NCBI RefSeq assembly: GCF_000023925.1
Contig: NC_013169.1
Span: 1,736,001 to 1,800,000, forward strand
Direction: 5' to 3'
DNA from: Kytococcus sedentarius DSM 20547
GTDB lineage: Bacteria > Actinomycetota > Actinomycetes > Actinomycetales > Dermatophilaceae
Length of the DNA stretch: 64,000 nt
The notes beneath the pieces were generated by a model. It did no database searches. It had not been told where the DNA came from and saw only the letters and a program-made list of their open reading frames with translations. Each line of letters begins with the position of its first letter. Within the stretch, counting starts at the first letter, position 1. Of this stretch, positions 46,146-54,603 are shown piece by piece. Position numbers and translations under genes: made by a program.

Positions 46146-47530
46146 CGGCGCCTCCACAGGGCCCACGACAGGCCCAGCGTGGTGAGCGACAGCACACCCA
46201 CCGCGCCGGCCAGCAGCGGCACCAGCCACGCCGGCCCCGTCTCCCCCGAGGCACCAGCGGCCCGGGCGTCGCCGTCACCCGACCCACCCTCGGGGCCGTC
46301 GCCCGCGCCCGTGGAGGTGTCCGCCGTGGGCTCCGCGTCCCCCGAGGGCGACACGGTGGGCCCGGCCCCCGGGTCGTCGCTGGGAGGCGGGTCTACCCAC
46401 GGCTCGGGGGGCGGCCCCGACGGCTCCTCCGGGGCCGCAGCCGCCTCGCCCACCAGCCGGGCGAGCTCCTCGGCGGCGGTCCGCACCACGTCGGTGCTGT
46501 AGCCGCCGTGGACTGGGCGGGCGGCGGCGAACTCGTCCTGCATCGAGCTCGATGAGGTGAGCATCCGGCTCATCGCCGGGGCCGCGTCGCACACGAGGTC
46601 ACCCTCGCTGCACACGGAGAGGATGCGGGAGTACAGCCGGGCGGGCACCACCTCGTGCGCGGTGTTCAGGGTCCCGGCGATCACCCCGTTGGAGACCTTG
46701 CCCTCGTGCAGGGCGAAGACCTCGTCCACCAGGTTGTGCACCGCCTCGCGCCGCGTGGTGTCGTCACCGGGGCGGGCCTGCGCGCGCAGGTAGGTCAGCG
46801 TGGCCGCCAGACCGATGGCGGGCGTGTCCACCTGGCCGTCGACCTCCCGGGCGTTCTGCCCCGGGTGGTGGGCAGGGTTCCCGAGCAGCAGCGCGCCGGC
46901 GAGCGTCGAGCTGTCCGCGCCGCCGGCGACGGCCCGGGTGATCACCTGTGCGCCCTGCGAGAAGCCCACCAGGAGCACCTGCTGGCCCGGGCAGCGCCGG
47001 GCGCTCTGGCCAAGCACGCGGGTGAGCTCCTGGGAGCCCTCCTCCACCGAGTCGAAGTAGTCCGAGCTGGGAGGGGCCGGGTCCAGCACGTGCGCCTCGA
47101 GGTCGTGGGTCCCCAGCGTGTGCGGGGACACCGCCGGGTAGTCCAGCCAGATCTGGTTGGCGGGCCGGTCGAGCTCCTCGGACAGGATCGTCCGCACACC
47201 CTCGACCGTTCCGCCCCACGGGGCCTTCTCCCCCGAGCCGCGCACGCCGACGAACAGCACGTCCCGGCAGGGCAGCGAGTCCACGCCCCAGGAGGGCGTG
47301 GGGTCCGCGGACCACGAGGGGTGGGCTCCCGCCCGGTCCGCGGCGACGGGCACGGAGCCGGAGGGGGCCGCACCCGCGGGCGCCGCGCCGCCGAACCCCA
47401 GCCCCTGGACCACTGCTGCCAAAGAGAGTGCGACGGCTGCTCGACGGGCTGCCCGGCCGGGGCGCGCGCTCGCCCGGGGCACCCCCGAGGGGCCGGGCGC
47501 GGGACGTCGGCGAGCACTCACGGAACCCAT
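46142..47530 (-). CDS. Cutinase-family secreted serine hydrolase with C-terminal anchor
   Basis: 462 residues. An arginine-rich start and hydrophobic AVALSLAAVVQGLGF segment form a signal peptide. The alpha/beta hydrolase has DVLFVGVRGSGEK, the nucleophile elbow LLVGFSQGAQV with Ser, and likely Asp/His near CDAAPA and PVHGGY. Cysteines (SLPCRD, RRCPG, SVCSEGDLVCD) can pair. After ~80 residues of Pro/Gly/Glu linker, a helix (WLVPLLAGAVGVLSLTTLGLSWAL) and WRRR hold it on the membrane. It may cleave esters of lipids or polymers. Confidence 0.85.
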   Translation of the reverse strand: MGSVSARRRPAPGPSGVPRASARPGRAARRAAVALSLAAVVQGLGFGGAAPAGAAPSGSVPVAADRAGAHPSWSADPTPSWGVDSLPCRDVLFVGVRGSGEKAPWGGTVEGVRTILSEELDRPANQIWLDYPAVSPHTLGTHDLEAHVLDPAPPSSDYFDSVEEGSQELTRVLGQSARRCPGQQVLLVGFSQGAQVITRAVAGGADSSTLAGALLLGNPAHHPGQNAREVDGQVDTPAIGLAATLTYLRAQARPGDDTTRREAVHNLVDEVFALHEGKVSNGVIAGTLNTAHEVVPARLYSRILSVCSEGDLVCDAAPAMSRMLTSSSSMQDEFAAARPVHGGYSTDVVRTAAEELARLVGEAAAAPEEPSGPPPEPWVDPPPSDDPGAGPTVSPSGDAEPTADTSTGAGDGPEGGSGDGDARAAGASGETGPAWLVPLLAGAVGVLSLTTLGLSWALWRRR

Positions 47531-47580
47531 TGTGGCGGTGTCGTCACCCGCCGCGCGAGGTTGTGTGGTGGAGTGGCGCC

Positions 47581-48012
47581 ATGGACCTCGCGATGCCCGC
47601 TCCGAACGAGACCGACCGCCTGCACGCCATGACCCGCAACCGCGGGGACCAGGACACCATCACCGCCCTGTGGAAGGTCGGCTTCGCGCTGCCCCGCTGG
47701 TGGTTCCTGCCGGCCGGCCCGGAGGGCTCGGTCGCCCCCGCTGCCGCCGAGATCGAGGGCGTGATGATGCTGCTGGGCTTCACCAGCAGCGAGCGGGCGC
47801 GGCACTTCGCGGTGGAGCAGGGGATGATCGACCCCGAGCAGCCCGCCGACCTCCTGGCCAAGGAGCCCATCGAGATCGTCCGCGGTGCCGGGGACTTCCT
47901 CACCGCCGGCATCAAGGGTGTGGTGATGGACGTGCACATCTCCGGGTGGTTCGCACCGTTCGAGGGCCTGGGCCCGATGTGGCGTCGCGCCACCGGCACG
48001 CCCCTCGACTGA
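47581..48012 (+). CDS. Conserved-looking hypothetical protein
   Basis: 143 residues from ATG 47581. It is soluble by composition, with no signal or helix long enough to span a membrane. Features include WKVGFALPRWWFLP, GVMMLLGFTSSERARHFAVEQGMI and GIKGVVMDVHISGWFAPFEGLGPMW. I do not recognise the family. It lies between the divergent cutinase gene (50 bp) and the convergent LysM gene (65 bp). Confidence 0.6.
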   Translation: MDLAMPAPNETDRLHAMTRNRGDQDTITALWKVGFALPRWWFLPAGPEGSVAPAAAEIEGVMMLLGFTSSERARHFAVEQGMIDPEQPADLLAKEPIEIVRGAGDFLTAGIKGVVMDVHISGWFAPFEGLGPMWRRATGTPLD

Positions 48013-48077
48013 ACACCCCCGCCGGCACGGCCCACACCCGTCCCGGTCGGTCGAGCACCGCCCAGGGCACCCAGGGC

Positions 48078-48437
48078 TCAGGGGCGCGGAACGACCAGCT
48101 CCTGGCCCGCCTCCACCTGCGAGGTGCCCAGACCGTTGGCCTCCTGGACCATCAGCACGCCCTGCTCCACCGGGATCCCCGGCAGGTGCTCGGCCGCCAC
48201 GTGGCTCAGGGTCTCCCCGGGCCCGACGACGACCCGCTGCGAGCCGGCGTCCCCGCCGACCCCCGCGGCCTGCCAGGCCAGCAGGAGCACCACGACCACG
48301 GCCAGCGCGAGCCCCAGCAGCTGCCGGGCCATCCGGCCCCGGGCCGTGAGGCGCATGCGCGGCGCCGTCGTTCCAGCACGTCCGCCCGCGACAGCTCGTC
48401 GGCCGGCGGGCCTCATCTCCATCGTCATCGCAGTCAT
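48078..48437 (-). CDS. LysM-domain membrane protein next to lexA
   Basis: 119 residues from ATG 48437 with GAAGGAG upstream. A basic N-terminus and one helix (LLGLALAVVVVLLLAWQAAG) precede a single LysM domain (VVVGPGETLSHVAAEHL...VMVQEANGL...VEAGQELVVP) that should bind peptidoglycan. In mycobacteria and corynebacteria the gene divergent from lexA encodes such a protein (ChiZ/Rv2719c, DivS) that restrains cell division during the SOS response. Position, size and domain fit that role here, but activity is inferred. Confidence 0.78.
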   Translation of the reverse strand: MTAMTMEMRPAGRRAVAGGRAGTTAPRMRLTARGRMARQLLGLALAVVVVLLLAWQAAGVGGDAGSQRVVVGPGETLSHVAAEHLPGIPVEQGVLMVQEANGLGTSQVEAGQELVVPRP

Positions 48438-48867
48438 GCCATCTCCTTCGGTCGGGCGAACGGAACCCTCGACCCCGGGGACCGGTCCCTGTTCGAACGC
48501 GTCGTACGGGTCCATCCACAGGCTGAGACGTGTGTCCGTCGCAACTCTGTACGATGTGTAGCACAGGTGAGCGACGATCGCCAAGACACGCCCGAACGAA
48601 TGTCCGCGCTGGCAGGCTTTCCGTCGTAGTCTGTGACCACACGGTTGGCGGGAGCTCGTTGCTCCCCACCTGGTTCACCGGGTCTCCCGGGGAGCGGGTG
48701 GAGCGATCTCCCGACAACACCCGAAGTCAAGCGGTGACCACCGACAACATCGAGGAATCGTTGGAATCTCAACGAATCGAATGAGGACCTGGTCCTCACG
48801 ATGGCGGCGGCGTGATCCGGCCACGACGGACGACGACCGCCTCGACGACCCGCGAAGGGGGAACACC
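48438..48867. other. 430-bp divergent control region, LysM gene / lexA
   Basis: No convincing gene. It is AT-richer than average, includes a LexA-box candidate at 48593-48606, a GTTCGAAC palindrome at 48491-48498 and a TCGTTG/CAACGA inverted repeat near 48758-48775. These probably hold the promoters of both genes. Confidence 0.55.
48593..48606. promoter_or_regulatory. Candidate LexA (SOS) box
   Basis: CGAACGAATGTCCG matches the actinobacterial LexA site CGAAC-N4-GTTCG with one mismatch. It lies between the divergent lexA and LysM genes, as in mycobacteria. Confidence 0.55.
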
Positions 48868-49569
48868 ATGGCCATCCGGAAGAACGAGCCCGGGCTGCGG
48901 AACACCGAGCCACTGACCGAACGACAGACGCGTGTACTGGAGGTCATCCGCCGCTCCATCGACGAGCGCGGGTACCCGCCGAGCATGCGTGAGATCGCTG
49001 AGCAGGTGGAGCTGGCCTCGGCCAGCTCCGTGCAGCACCAGCTCAACGCCCTGCAGCGCAAGGGCTACATCCGCCGCGACCCCAACCGCCCCCGGGCGCT
49101 GGAGATCCTCGATGCCGCCTGGCCCGGGGACCGCGGCTACCGCAAGCTCGACGAGGAGACCTGGGACCCGTCCGAGGCCGCGGACAACCACCCGCCGGCC
49201 TCGTACGTACCGGTGGTGGGGCAGATCGCCGCCGGCGGCCCGATCCTGGCCGAGGAGCACATCGAGGACGTCTTCCCGCTCCCCCGCCAGATCGTGGGCG
49301 ACGGTGAGCTCTTCCTGCTGCGCGTCAAGGGCGACTCGATGGTGGACGCCGCCATCTGCGACGGCGACTGGGTGGTCGTGCGCCGCCAGCAGGCCGCCAT
49401 CAACGGCGACATCGTGGCCGCGATGCTCGACGACGAGGCGACGGTGAAGACCTACAAGAAGGTCAAGAACCAGATCTGGCTGCAGCCGCACAACCCGCTG
49501 TTCGACCCCATCGACGGCAACGACGCCACCATCCTGGGCAAGGTCACCGCGGTGCTGCGTCGGGTCTGA
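48868..49569 (+). CDS. lexA: SOS repressor LexA
   Basis: 233 residues from ATG 48868 (AAGGGGG upstream). The winged-helix DNA-binding domain has [27 protein letters not shown]. Self-cleavage site Ala122-Gly123 in GQIAAGGP, catalytic Ser157 in [14 protein letters not shown] and Lys194 in ATVKTYKK are all present. It represses DNA-damage genes until RecA filaments trigger cleavage. Its last 26 bp overlap the 3' end of the convergent sirtuin gene. Confidence 0.96.
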   Translation: MAIRKNEPGLRNTEPLTERQTRVLEVIRRSIDERGYPPSMREIAEQVELASASSVQHQLNALQRKGYIRRDPNRPRALEILDAAWPGDRGYRKLDEETWDPSEAADNHPPASYVPVVGQIAAGGPILAEEHIEDVFPLPRQIVGDGELFLLRVKGDSMVDAAICDGDWVVVRRQQAAINGDIVAAMLDDEATVKTYKKVKNQIWLQPHNPLFDPIDGNDATILGKVTAVLRRV

Positions 49570-50521
49570 TCCCCACGCCGAGCACGTCGGCCACGGCCGC
49601 CAGGGTCGTGTCCACCATCGCGTCGATCGTGAGGCTCGCCTCGCGGTCGGCGCGGTGCCACCCCCGGGTGACCACCGCGACCGGCCCGCCGGCGCGGTGC
49701 ACGTGCCGCGCGAAGCGGTAGCCGCTCATCACCTTCAGGCTCGAGCCGAGCACCAGCAGGCCGTCGGCGGCGTCCACCATCGCGTAGGCGTCGGCGACGC
49801 GCGGCTTGGGGACGTTCTCCCCGAAGTAGACGACGTCCGGCTTCAGCTCGTCCGAGCCGCAGACCAAGCACTCCACCGTGCGGAACGCGGCCACGGTCTC
49901 CTCGTCCAGTGCGACGTCACCGTCGGGCCGCACCTGCGCCCCGCCCAGCACGATGTCGCGGTGGTGCGGGTTCGCCGCGGCCAACCGCGCCTGGATGCTC
50001 TCGCGCGACTCGGCCGCCCCACAGACCAGGCAGACGATGGCCGAGAGCGTCCCGTGCAGCTCGAGCACGTCCGGGGACCCGGCCCGCTGGTGCAGCCCGT
50101 CGACGTTCTGCGTGATCACCCCGGTGATGCCTGCCACGGCACCGGAGACCACGCCCTCGGTCTGCAGCGCCGCCAGGAGGCGGTGCCCCGCGTTCGGCTG
50201 CGCCCCGGTGAACCGCTCCCAGCCCACGAAGGCCCGCGCCCAGTACCGGCGTCGCGACTCGGGGCCGGCGCGGAAGTCGCCGATCGTCATCGGCTGGACG
50301 CGGCGCACCCCATCGGGCCCGCGGTAGTCCGGGATCCCCGATGCGGTGGACATGCCCGCCCCGGTCACCACGGCCAGGCGGTGGCGCTCCAGCAGGCGGG
50401 CGAGCGCCTCGACCTCCTGCGGCGCGGCCTCCACCGGGGGCGGGAGCGTCACGACCGGCGCCAGCTCGGGGACGCCCTGGTCGCCCGACCCACCGGCGCC
50501 CGGCACCCCCTCAGCGGACAC
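49544..50521 (-). CDS. Sir2-family NAD-dependent protein deacylase
   Basis: 325 residues from GTG 50521, preceded by GGAGGGAG inside the patatin gene end; the two genes overlap by 11 bp. The NAD site is [18 protein letters not shown], the catalytic His is in [13 protein letters not shown], followed by ELHGT. Two CLVC pairs ([11 protein letters not shown] and [11 protein letters not shown]) make the zinc site. The GIPDYRGP form places it with class II sirtuins (SIRT4-like), which remove diverse acyl groups. Targets unknown. Confidence 0.9.
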   Translation of the reverse strand: MSAEGVPGAGGSGDQGVPELAPVVTLPPPVEAAPQEVEALARLLERHRLAVVTGAGMSTASGIPDYRGPDGVRRVQPMTIGDFRAGPESRRRYWARAFVGWERFTGAQPNAGHRLLAALQTEGVVSGAVAGITGVITQNVDGLHQRAGSPDVLELHGTLSAIVCLVCGAAESRESIQARLAAANPHHRDIVLGGAQVRPDGDVALDEETVAAFRTVECLVCGSDELKPDVVYFGENVPKPRVADAYAMVDAADGLLVLGSSLKVMSGYRFARHVHRAGGPVAVVTRGWHRADREASLTIDAMVDTTLAAVADVLGVGIRPDAAPR

Positions 50522-51929
50522 GACGCTCCCTCCCGGAGCGAGGGGGACGGCGCCCCAGCACGGACATGCGCCCCGAGCCCCGCAGCGCCCGCAGCGCCAC
50601 GTCGGGATCGGCCACCTCGGGGTGCGGGTAGCGCGCCGGCGCGTCACGCATGATCAGCTGCGGGGCGTAGCGGCGCACCGCTGAGTCCGCGACCCCGTAC
50701 CCGTGGCGCTCGATGATCTTCTGCTCGGCCTCGCTGAATGAGTCCATGTCCGTGCGGATCTGGTTGATCCGCACCGCCACCTCGATGGGGTAGCTCTGCG
50801 GCACGCGCGAGTCCATCGCCCAGGTCGCCCCCTCCAGGACCCCCCAGTTGAAGGCCGAGTGCAGCCACCGAAGCCGGGTGACCTCACCGCCGCCGGAGGC
50901 GATGGAGATCACGTGCAGGATCCGGCCCAGCGGCGTCCGGGCGCTGCGGGCGCGGAAGACCGCCCCCCCGTCGCTGACGAGCACCCCGGCGTGGTCGCGC
51001 CACACCGGCTCGAGGGCGAGATTGTCGTAGATCCCCCCGTCCACGAGCTGGATGGTGCGGTCGATGCGGGGCGCCGCAGCCGCATCGACCTGCCCCACGC
51101 GTCCCCCGGAGAGGTCGAACGCGGAGGCCTCGAGGTCGAACGGGGCGAAGTAGGGCGGGTAGGCGCTCGAGGCGGCGACCGCATCGGCGATGCGGAGCCC
51201 CGCCGGTGGCGCGCCGTACCCCAGCCGGTAGTCACCCACCCGGCCGTGCGGCGGGTGGGCGCGGGAGTCCGCGAAGGTCCAGTTCACGCCGTGGGCGAGC
51301 TCGGTGGCCTCCACCACCACGGCGGGCCCGCTGGTGCGGTGGCCGTCGCGCAGGTCGCGGGCCCACCAGTCGATGTGGTCGACGAAGCGGTCGGCGAGCG
51401 CGCGGGAGCTGGTGTCGGCCGAGCGGCGCACCTTGGGGCCGAAGCCGGACACCATCGCCCGGGTGCGCAGGTTCTGGCGCGTCAGGCGGCGCAGGGGTTC
51501 GGCCACGTACTCGTCGAAGCCGCGGACTCGCGGCGCGGAGAACAGCCCACCGGGCACGGTGTCGCCGCGCGGGAGCGGCGGGGCGGTGGGATCGGGTTCC
51601 ACCAGGTCGGCGGAGTCGATGCTCTCGGACAGGTCGTGCGGGTCCGGCCACTCGAGGCGCGGGTCGGCCAGCAGCATCGCGGCGATGGACCCACCGGAGA
51701 CGGCCGAGACGGTGCGGAGCTGCCCGAGCATCCCCAGCTCGTTCAGGCGGCGCAGTGCCCCGAGGTGGAACAGCGCCGCACGGAAGCCCCCACCGGAGAG
51801 GCACAGCGCGGTGCCCCGGCGCGGACCGCGCCAGCTGGGGCCGTGGTGCGCCTCGTCCCGGGCGGCAGCCATCTGCGCGCCGGCGGGGTCCGGAAGGTGG
51901 GTCTCGGGCACGGAAGCATCACACCACAT
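50511..51929 (-). CDS. Patatin-like phospholipase
   Basis: 472 residues from ATG 51929; GTG 51911 is nearly as likely and no ribosome site decides. The oxyanion motif is LCLSGGGFRAALFHLG, the nucleophile motif SAVSGGSIAAML, and the catalytic Asp is in VDGGIYDNLALEP, completing the Ser-Asp dyad. No signal peptide, so it is probably cytoplasmic or membrane-peripheral. Acyl hydrolase activity is a family inference. It is translated together with the overlapping sirtuin. Confidence 0.88.
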   Translation of the reverse strand: MWCDASVPETHLPDPAGAQMAAARDEAHHGPSWRGPRRGTALCLSGGGFRAALFHLGALRRLNELGMLGQLRTVSAVSGGSIAAMLLADPRLEWPDPHDLSESIDSADLVEPDPTAPPLPRGDTVPGGLFSAPRVRGFDEYVAEPLRRLTRQNLRTRAMVSGFGPKVRRSADTSSRALADRFVDHIDWWARDLRDGHRTSGPAVVVEATELAHGVNWTFADSRAHPPHGRVGDYRLGYGAPPAGLRIADAVAASSAYPPYFAPFDLEASAFDLSGGRVGQVDAAAAPRIDRTIQLVDGGIYDNLALEPVWRDHAGVLVSDGGAVFRARSARTPLGRILHVISIASGGGEVTRLRWLHSAFNWGVLEGATWAMDSRVPQSYPIEVAVRINQIRTDMDSFSEAEQKIIERHGYGVADSAVRRYAPQLIMRDAPARYPHPEVADPDVALRALRGSGRMSVLGRRPPRSGRERRVR

Positions 51930-52011
51930 CGGGCCCGTGCCCCGGGACGGCGACGGGGTGCCGATCGGTGTGGTGCGCCCCCTCCGGCAGCGCACCACAC
52001 CGGACCGGGGC

Positions 52012-53253
52012 TCAGCCCCGCAGGGATCCCCCGGCAGTGGACGACACGAAGGGGGTGAGGACCCCCAAGGCGGCCTCGACGTCGGCCTGCGTGTTCCACA
52101 CGTGGAAGCTCAGGCGCACTCCCCCGGCACGCTGCGAGAGCGTCAGGCCCGCGCGCGCAGCGGCCACGGCGGCCTCGTCGGGCAGGCCCAGGCTGACGAT
52201 CGCCGAGTCGGAGTCATCCAGGCCCATCCCCCGCCGGAACGCGTTGGTGAGGGCCACCGAGTGGTCACGCAGCTGCGTCGCCGGCACCTGCACGAAGTCC
52301 TCCAGCGCCGCGACCGCCCCGGGCCACAGCGGCCACCCGGGCGAGACGTCGAAGCGGGAGGCGCGGCCGGAGAGCTGCATGGCCGGGCCGTACATGGAGT
52401 CCCAGATGACCTCGCCGGCGTACCACCCCGCGTTCACCGGGACCAGTGCCTCCATGGCCCGGTCCGAGACGGTCATGTATGCGACGCCGCGCGGGTGGCA
52501 CATCCACTTGTAGGCCGAGCACACGGTGACGTCGACCGCCGAGGCGTCCACCGGGGACCAGCCGACGGACTGGGTGGTGTCGCACACGGTCAGGGCGCCG
52601 ACTTCCGATGCGGCGCCCGTCACCTCATCGATGCCGGTGAGGCTCCCGCAGGCGGACTGGCTGTGGCTGAACACGACCGCGGCCGTGTTCTCGCCCAGCG
52701 AGGAGCACAGCTCCGCCCGGGGCACGGAGCGCACGGTGATGCGGCCGCCCTCGCGGGTGGGGTGCGGGCGGTCGGCCTGCACCAGGAAGGGGTAGACGAG
52801 GCTCGAGAAGTCGCCGTCCACCACGACCACCTCGCCCCCGTCGGGGACCCCTGCGGCGATCATGCCGGCGAACACGGAGGTCTGCGAGCCCGTGGCCACC
52901 CGCTCCGGACGGACACCCACCAGGCCGGCGTACAGGGCCCGCGCGCGCTCCACGTCGTCGTGGTAGGTCACCGGGGAGACGTCGCCGGTGGTCCAGCGCC
53001 GGGCGTCGCGCGCCATCGCCTCGGTGGTGGAGCGGGTCGGCAGGCCACAGGTCGCGGCGTTGAGGTAGCCCCCGGTGGTGGCGAACTGGTCGCGCAGCCA
53101 GGCGAGGTCGCGCGTCCCGGCGGCACCGGGGGCCGGCTGTGAGGCGTCGGAGGCCGACGGGGCAGCGGCGTGGACGGCGTCCACGGCGGGGGCCGACGGG
53201 GCAGCGGCGTGGACGGCGTCCACGGCGGGGGCGGAGGTGGGAGCGGCGACCAT
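52012..53253 (-). CDS. Class V aminotransferase/kynureninase-like PLP enzyme
   Basis: 413 residues. The PLP lysine is in VCSAYKWMCHPRGVAYM, with the Asp that contacts the pyridine in LTVCDTTQSVGW. The fold is NifS/selenocysteine lyase/kynureninase-like. The first ~45 residues are Ala/Pro-rich and contain a 13-residue tandem repeat encoded by two identical 39-bp units at 53152 and 53191; a later start may be real. Substrate is unknown. It is divergent from a LysR gene 81 bp away, which is its likely regulator. Confidence 0.82.
   Translation of the reverse strand: MVAAPTSAPAVDAVHAAAPSAPAVDAVHAAAPSASDASQPAPGAAGTRDLAWLRDQFATTGGYLNAATCGLPTRSTTEAMARDARRWTTGDVSPVTYHDDVERARALYAGLVGVRPERVATGSQTSVFAGMIAAGVPDGGEVVVVDGDFSSLVYPFLVQADRPHPTREGGRITVRSVPRAELCSSLGENTAAVVFSHSQSACGSLTGIDEVTGAASEVGALTVCDTTQSVGWSPVDASAVDVTVCSAYKWMCHPRGVAYMTVSDRAMEALVPVNAGWYAGEVIWDSMYGPAMQLSGRASRFDVSPGWPLWPGAVAALEDFVQVPATQLRDHSVALTNAFRRGMGLDDSDSAIVSLGLPDEAAVAAARAGLTLSQRAGGVRLSFHVWNTQADVEAALGVLTPFVSSTAGGSLRG
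53152..53229. repeat. 39-bp tandem repeat, two copies
   Basis: Two adjacent identical 39-bp units beginning GGCCGACGGGGCAGCGGCGT code for a 13-residue repeat near the N-terminus of the PLP enzyme. In-frame period suggests recent slippage or unequal exchange. Confidence 0.85.
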
Positions 53254-53288
53254 GACCCCATCCTCGGCGCTTGAGACGGATTACACAA

Positions 53289-53312
53289 TGGCGCGACACT
53301 TTTCCCGCGCCA
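53289..53312. promoter_or_regulatory. Operator-like inverted repeat between PLP gene and lysR
   Basis: TGGCGCG (53289-53295) and CGCGCCA (53306-53312) are separated by 10 bp in an AT-rich patch, 22 bp before the lysR start. It is the obvious candidate LysR binding site for the divergent pair. Confidence 0.5.
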
Positions 53313-53334
53313 AACAAGAGGTTACAGTTGAGGG

Positions 53335-54318
53335 ATGATTGACACGGCAGGGCTGCGCATCATGCGTGCCATCTCGGAGCAGGGGTCCTTCACGGCGGCT
53401 GCCCACTCACTGGGCTACACCCAGCCGGCCATCTCGCAGATGGTCCGGCGGCTGGAGGGACGTATCGGCACTCCTCTGGTGGAGCGCCAAGGACGGACCG
53501 TCCGGCTCACCCAAGCCGGGCAGGTCCTCGCCCGGCACGCTGTCACCGTGCTGAGCCTGCTCGACACCGCCGAGCAGGAGCTCAGCGCCCTGGCCGGACT
53601 GCAGTCCGGACGGGTGCGCGTGGCCGCGTTCCCCTCATCGAGCGCCGCCCTGGTGCCCCACGCCCTGCGCGACCTGCGCGCCGAGCACCCCGCCATCGAG
53701 ATCCAGCTCACCGAGGCGGAGCCGCCGGAGTCGCTGGCCGCCCTGCGTGACGGCCGCTGCGACCTGGCCGTGGCCTTCTCCCACAGCGGCACCCCCGTGG
53801 GGCGCGAGGTGGACGACCTGGCCGGGCTGGAGATCCGCGACATCCTCACCGACGAGATGCTGATCGCCCTGCCGGAGGACCACCCCCAGGCGGGCGGCGA
53901 CACCGTGGCCCTCGCCGCGCTGGCCGACGACCCCTGGATCGCTGGGTGCGCCCGCTGCCGCGGCCACCTGATGCACCTGGGCCAAGAGGCCGGGTTCATC
54001 CCCCGCGTCGAGTTCCAGACCGAGGACTACGTCGCGGTGCTGGGGCTGGTCTCCGCAGGGCTCGGGGCGGCGCTGGTGCCGCGGATGGTGCTGCGCCACG
54101 TCCGCCACGAGGGCGTGGTGGCGCTGCCGCTGAGCCAGCGCTCGGAGCGGACCATCCACGCAGTCACCACGGCGGACCTCCTGCGGGTGCCCGCCGTGGC
54201 CGCGATGATGGACTCGCTGTGCCGGGCGGCGGGCGAGATGGCCCCCGAGCAGGTCGTCACGGCCCGCGATGCCGGACACCCGACCACCGACGACCTCGCG
54301 GAGCGCTTCGGCGGCTGA
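53335..54318 (+). CDS. LysR-family transcriptional regulator
   Basis: 327 residues from ATG 53335. The N-terminal HTH (MRAISEQGSFTAAAHSLGYTQPAISQMVRRLE) is typical of the family. The effector domain runs from about residue 90 (GRVRVAAFPSSSAALVP) to 300, with GLVSAGLGAALVPRM in the second subdomain. It probably controls the divergent PLP enzyme. The last 30 bp and the following 7 bp (54289-54325) recur with three mismatches at 57068-57104. Confidence 0.92.
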   Translation: MIDTAGLRIMRAISEQGSFTAAAHSLGYTQPAISQMVRRLEGRIGTPLVERQGRTVRLTQAGQVLARHAVTVLSLLDTAEQELSALAGLQSGRVRVAAFPSSSAALVPHALRDLRAEHPAIEIQLTEAEPPESLAALRDGRCDLAVAFSHSGTPVGREVDDLAGLEIRDILTDEMLIALPEDHPQAGGDTVALAALADDPWIAGCARCRGHLMHLGQEAGFIPRVEFQTEDYVAVLGLVSAGLGAALVPRMVLRHVRHEGVVALPLSQRSERTIHAVTTADLLRVPAVAAMMDSLCRAAGEMAPEQVVTARDAGHPTTDDLAERFGG

Positions 54319-54602
54319 CGGCGCCACCGCTGTGATGGGCCGGTGACGGGCGGGCGCGCTCCGCCGGCGACTGCCGGTCACAAGCGGGCCCACCACAGAC
54401 CCGTGTCACTGGCCCCGACGGCGACGTCTCCGTGCTCGACCGTCCCGACCACGGTGCTTCCCGCGGCGTCGAGCCGTTCCAGGGTCGCCGGCGCCGGGTG
54501 ACCGTGGTCGTTGTCGCGGCCGGCACTCACCAGCGCCAGCGGCGCGCCCCGGGCCAGCAGTGCCTCCCCCTGGCGGGCCGACCCGTGGTGCGGCACCTTC
54601 AG
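54289..54602. repeat. Duplicated LysR tail plus comEC tail, left copy
   Basis: 54289-54325 repeats at 57068-57104 (34 of 37 bases), and 54358-54602 repeats at 57179-57423 with only two mismatches in 245 bp. The spacing between the two blocks is 42 bp larger in the right copy. Together they flank about 2.6 kb of broken genes. The simplest reading is that a segment was inserted into, or duplicated across, an ancestral LysR/comEC convergent junction. Confidence 0.85.
54378..54602 (-). pseudogene. comEC 3' fragment (second copy)
   Basis: Codes for the last ~75 residues of ComEC (PHHGSARQGE to the stop), nearly identical to 57199-57423. It has no start of its own; upstream it is joined out of context to the 3' end of an unrelated truncated gene at 54603. 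Confidence 0.85.
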
Positions 54603-54603
54603 G

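Noticed and set aside
48491-48498. GTTCGAAC as a second LexA box
   Set aside because: It lacks the 4-nt spacer between GAAC and GTTC half-sites in the order required (CGAAC-N4-GTTCG).
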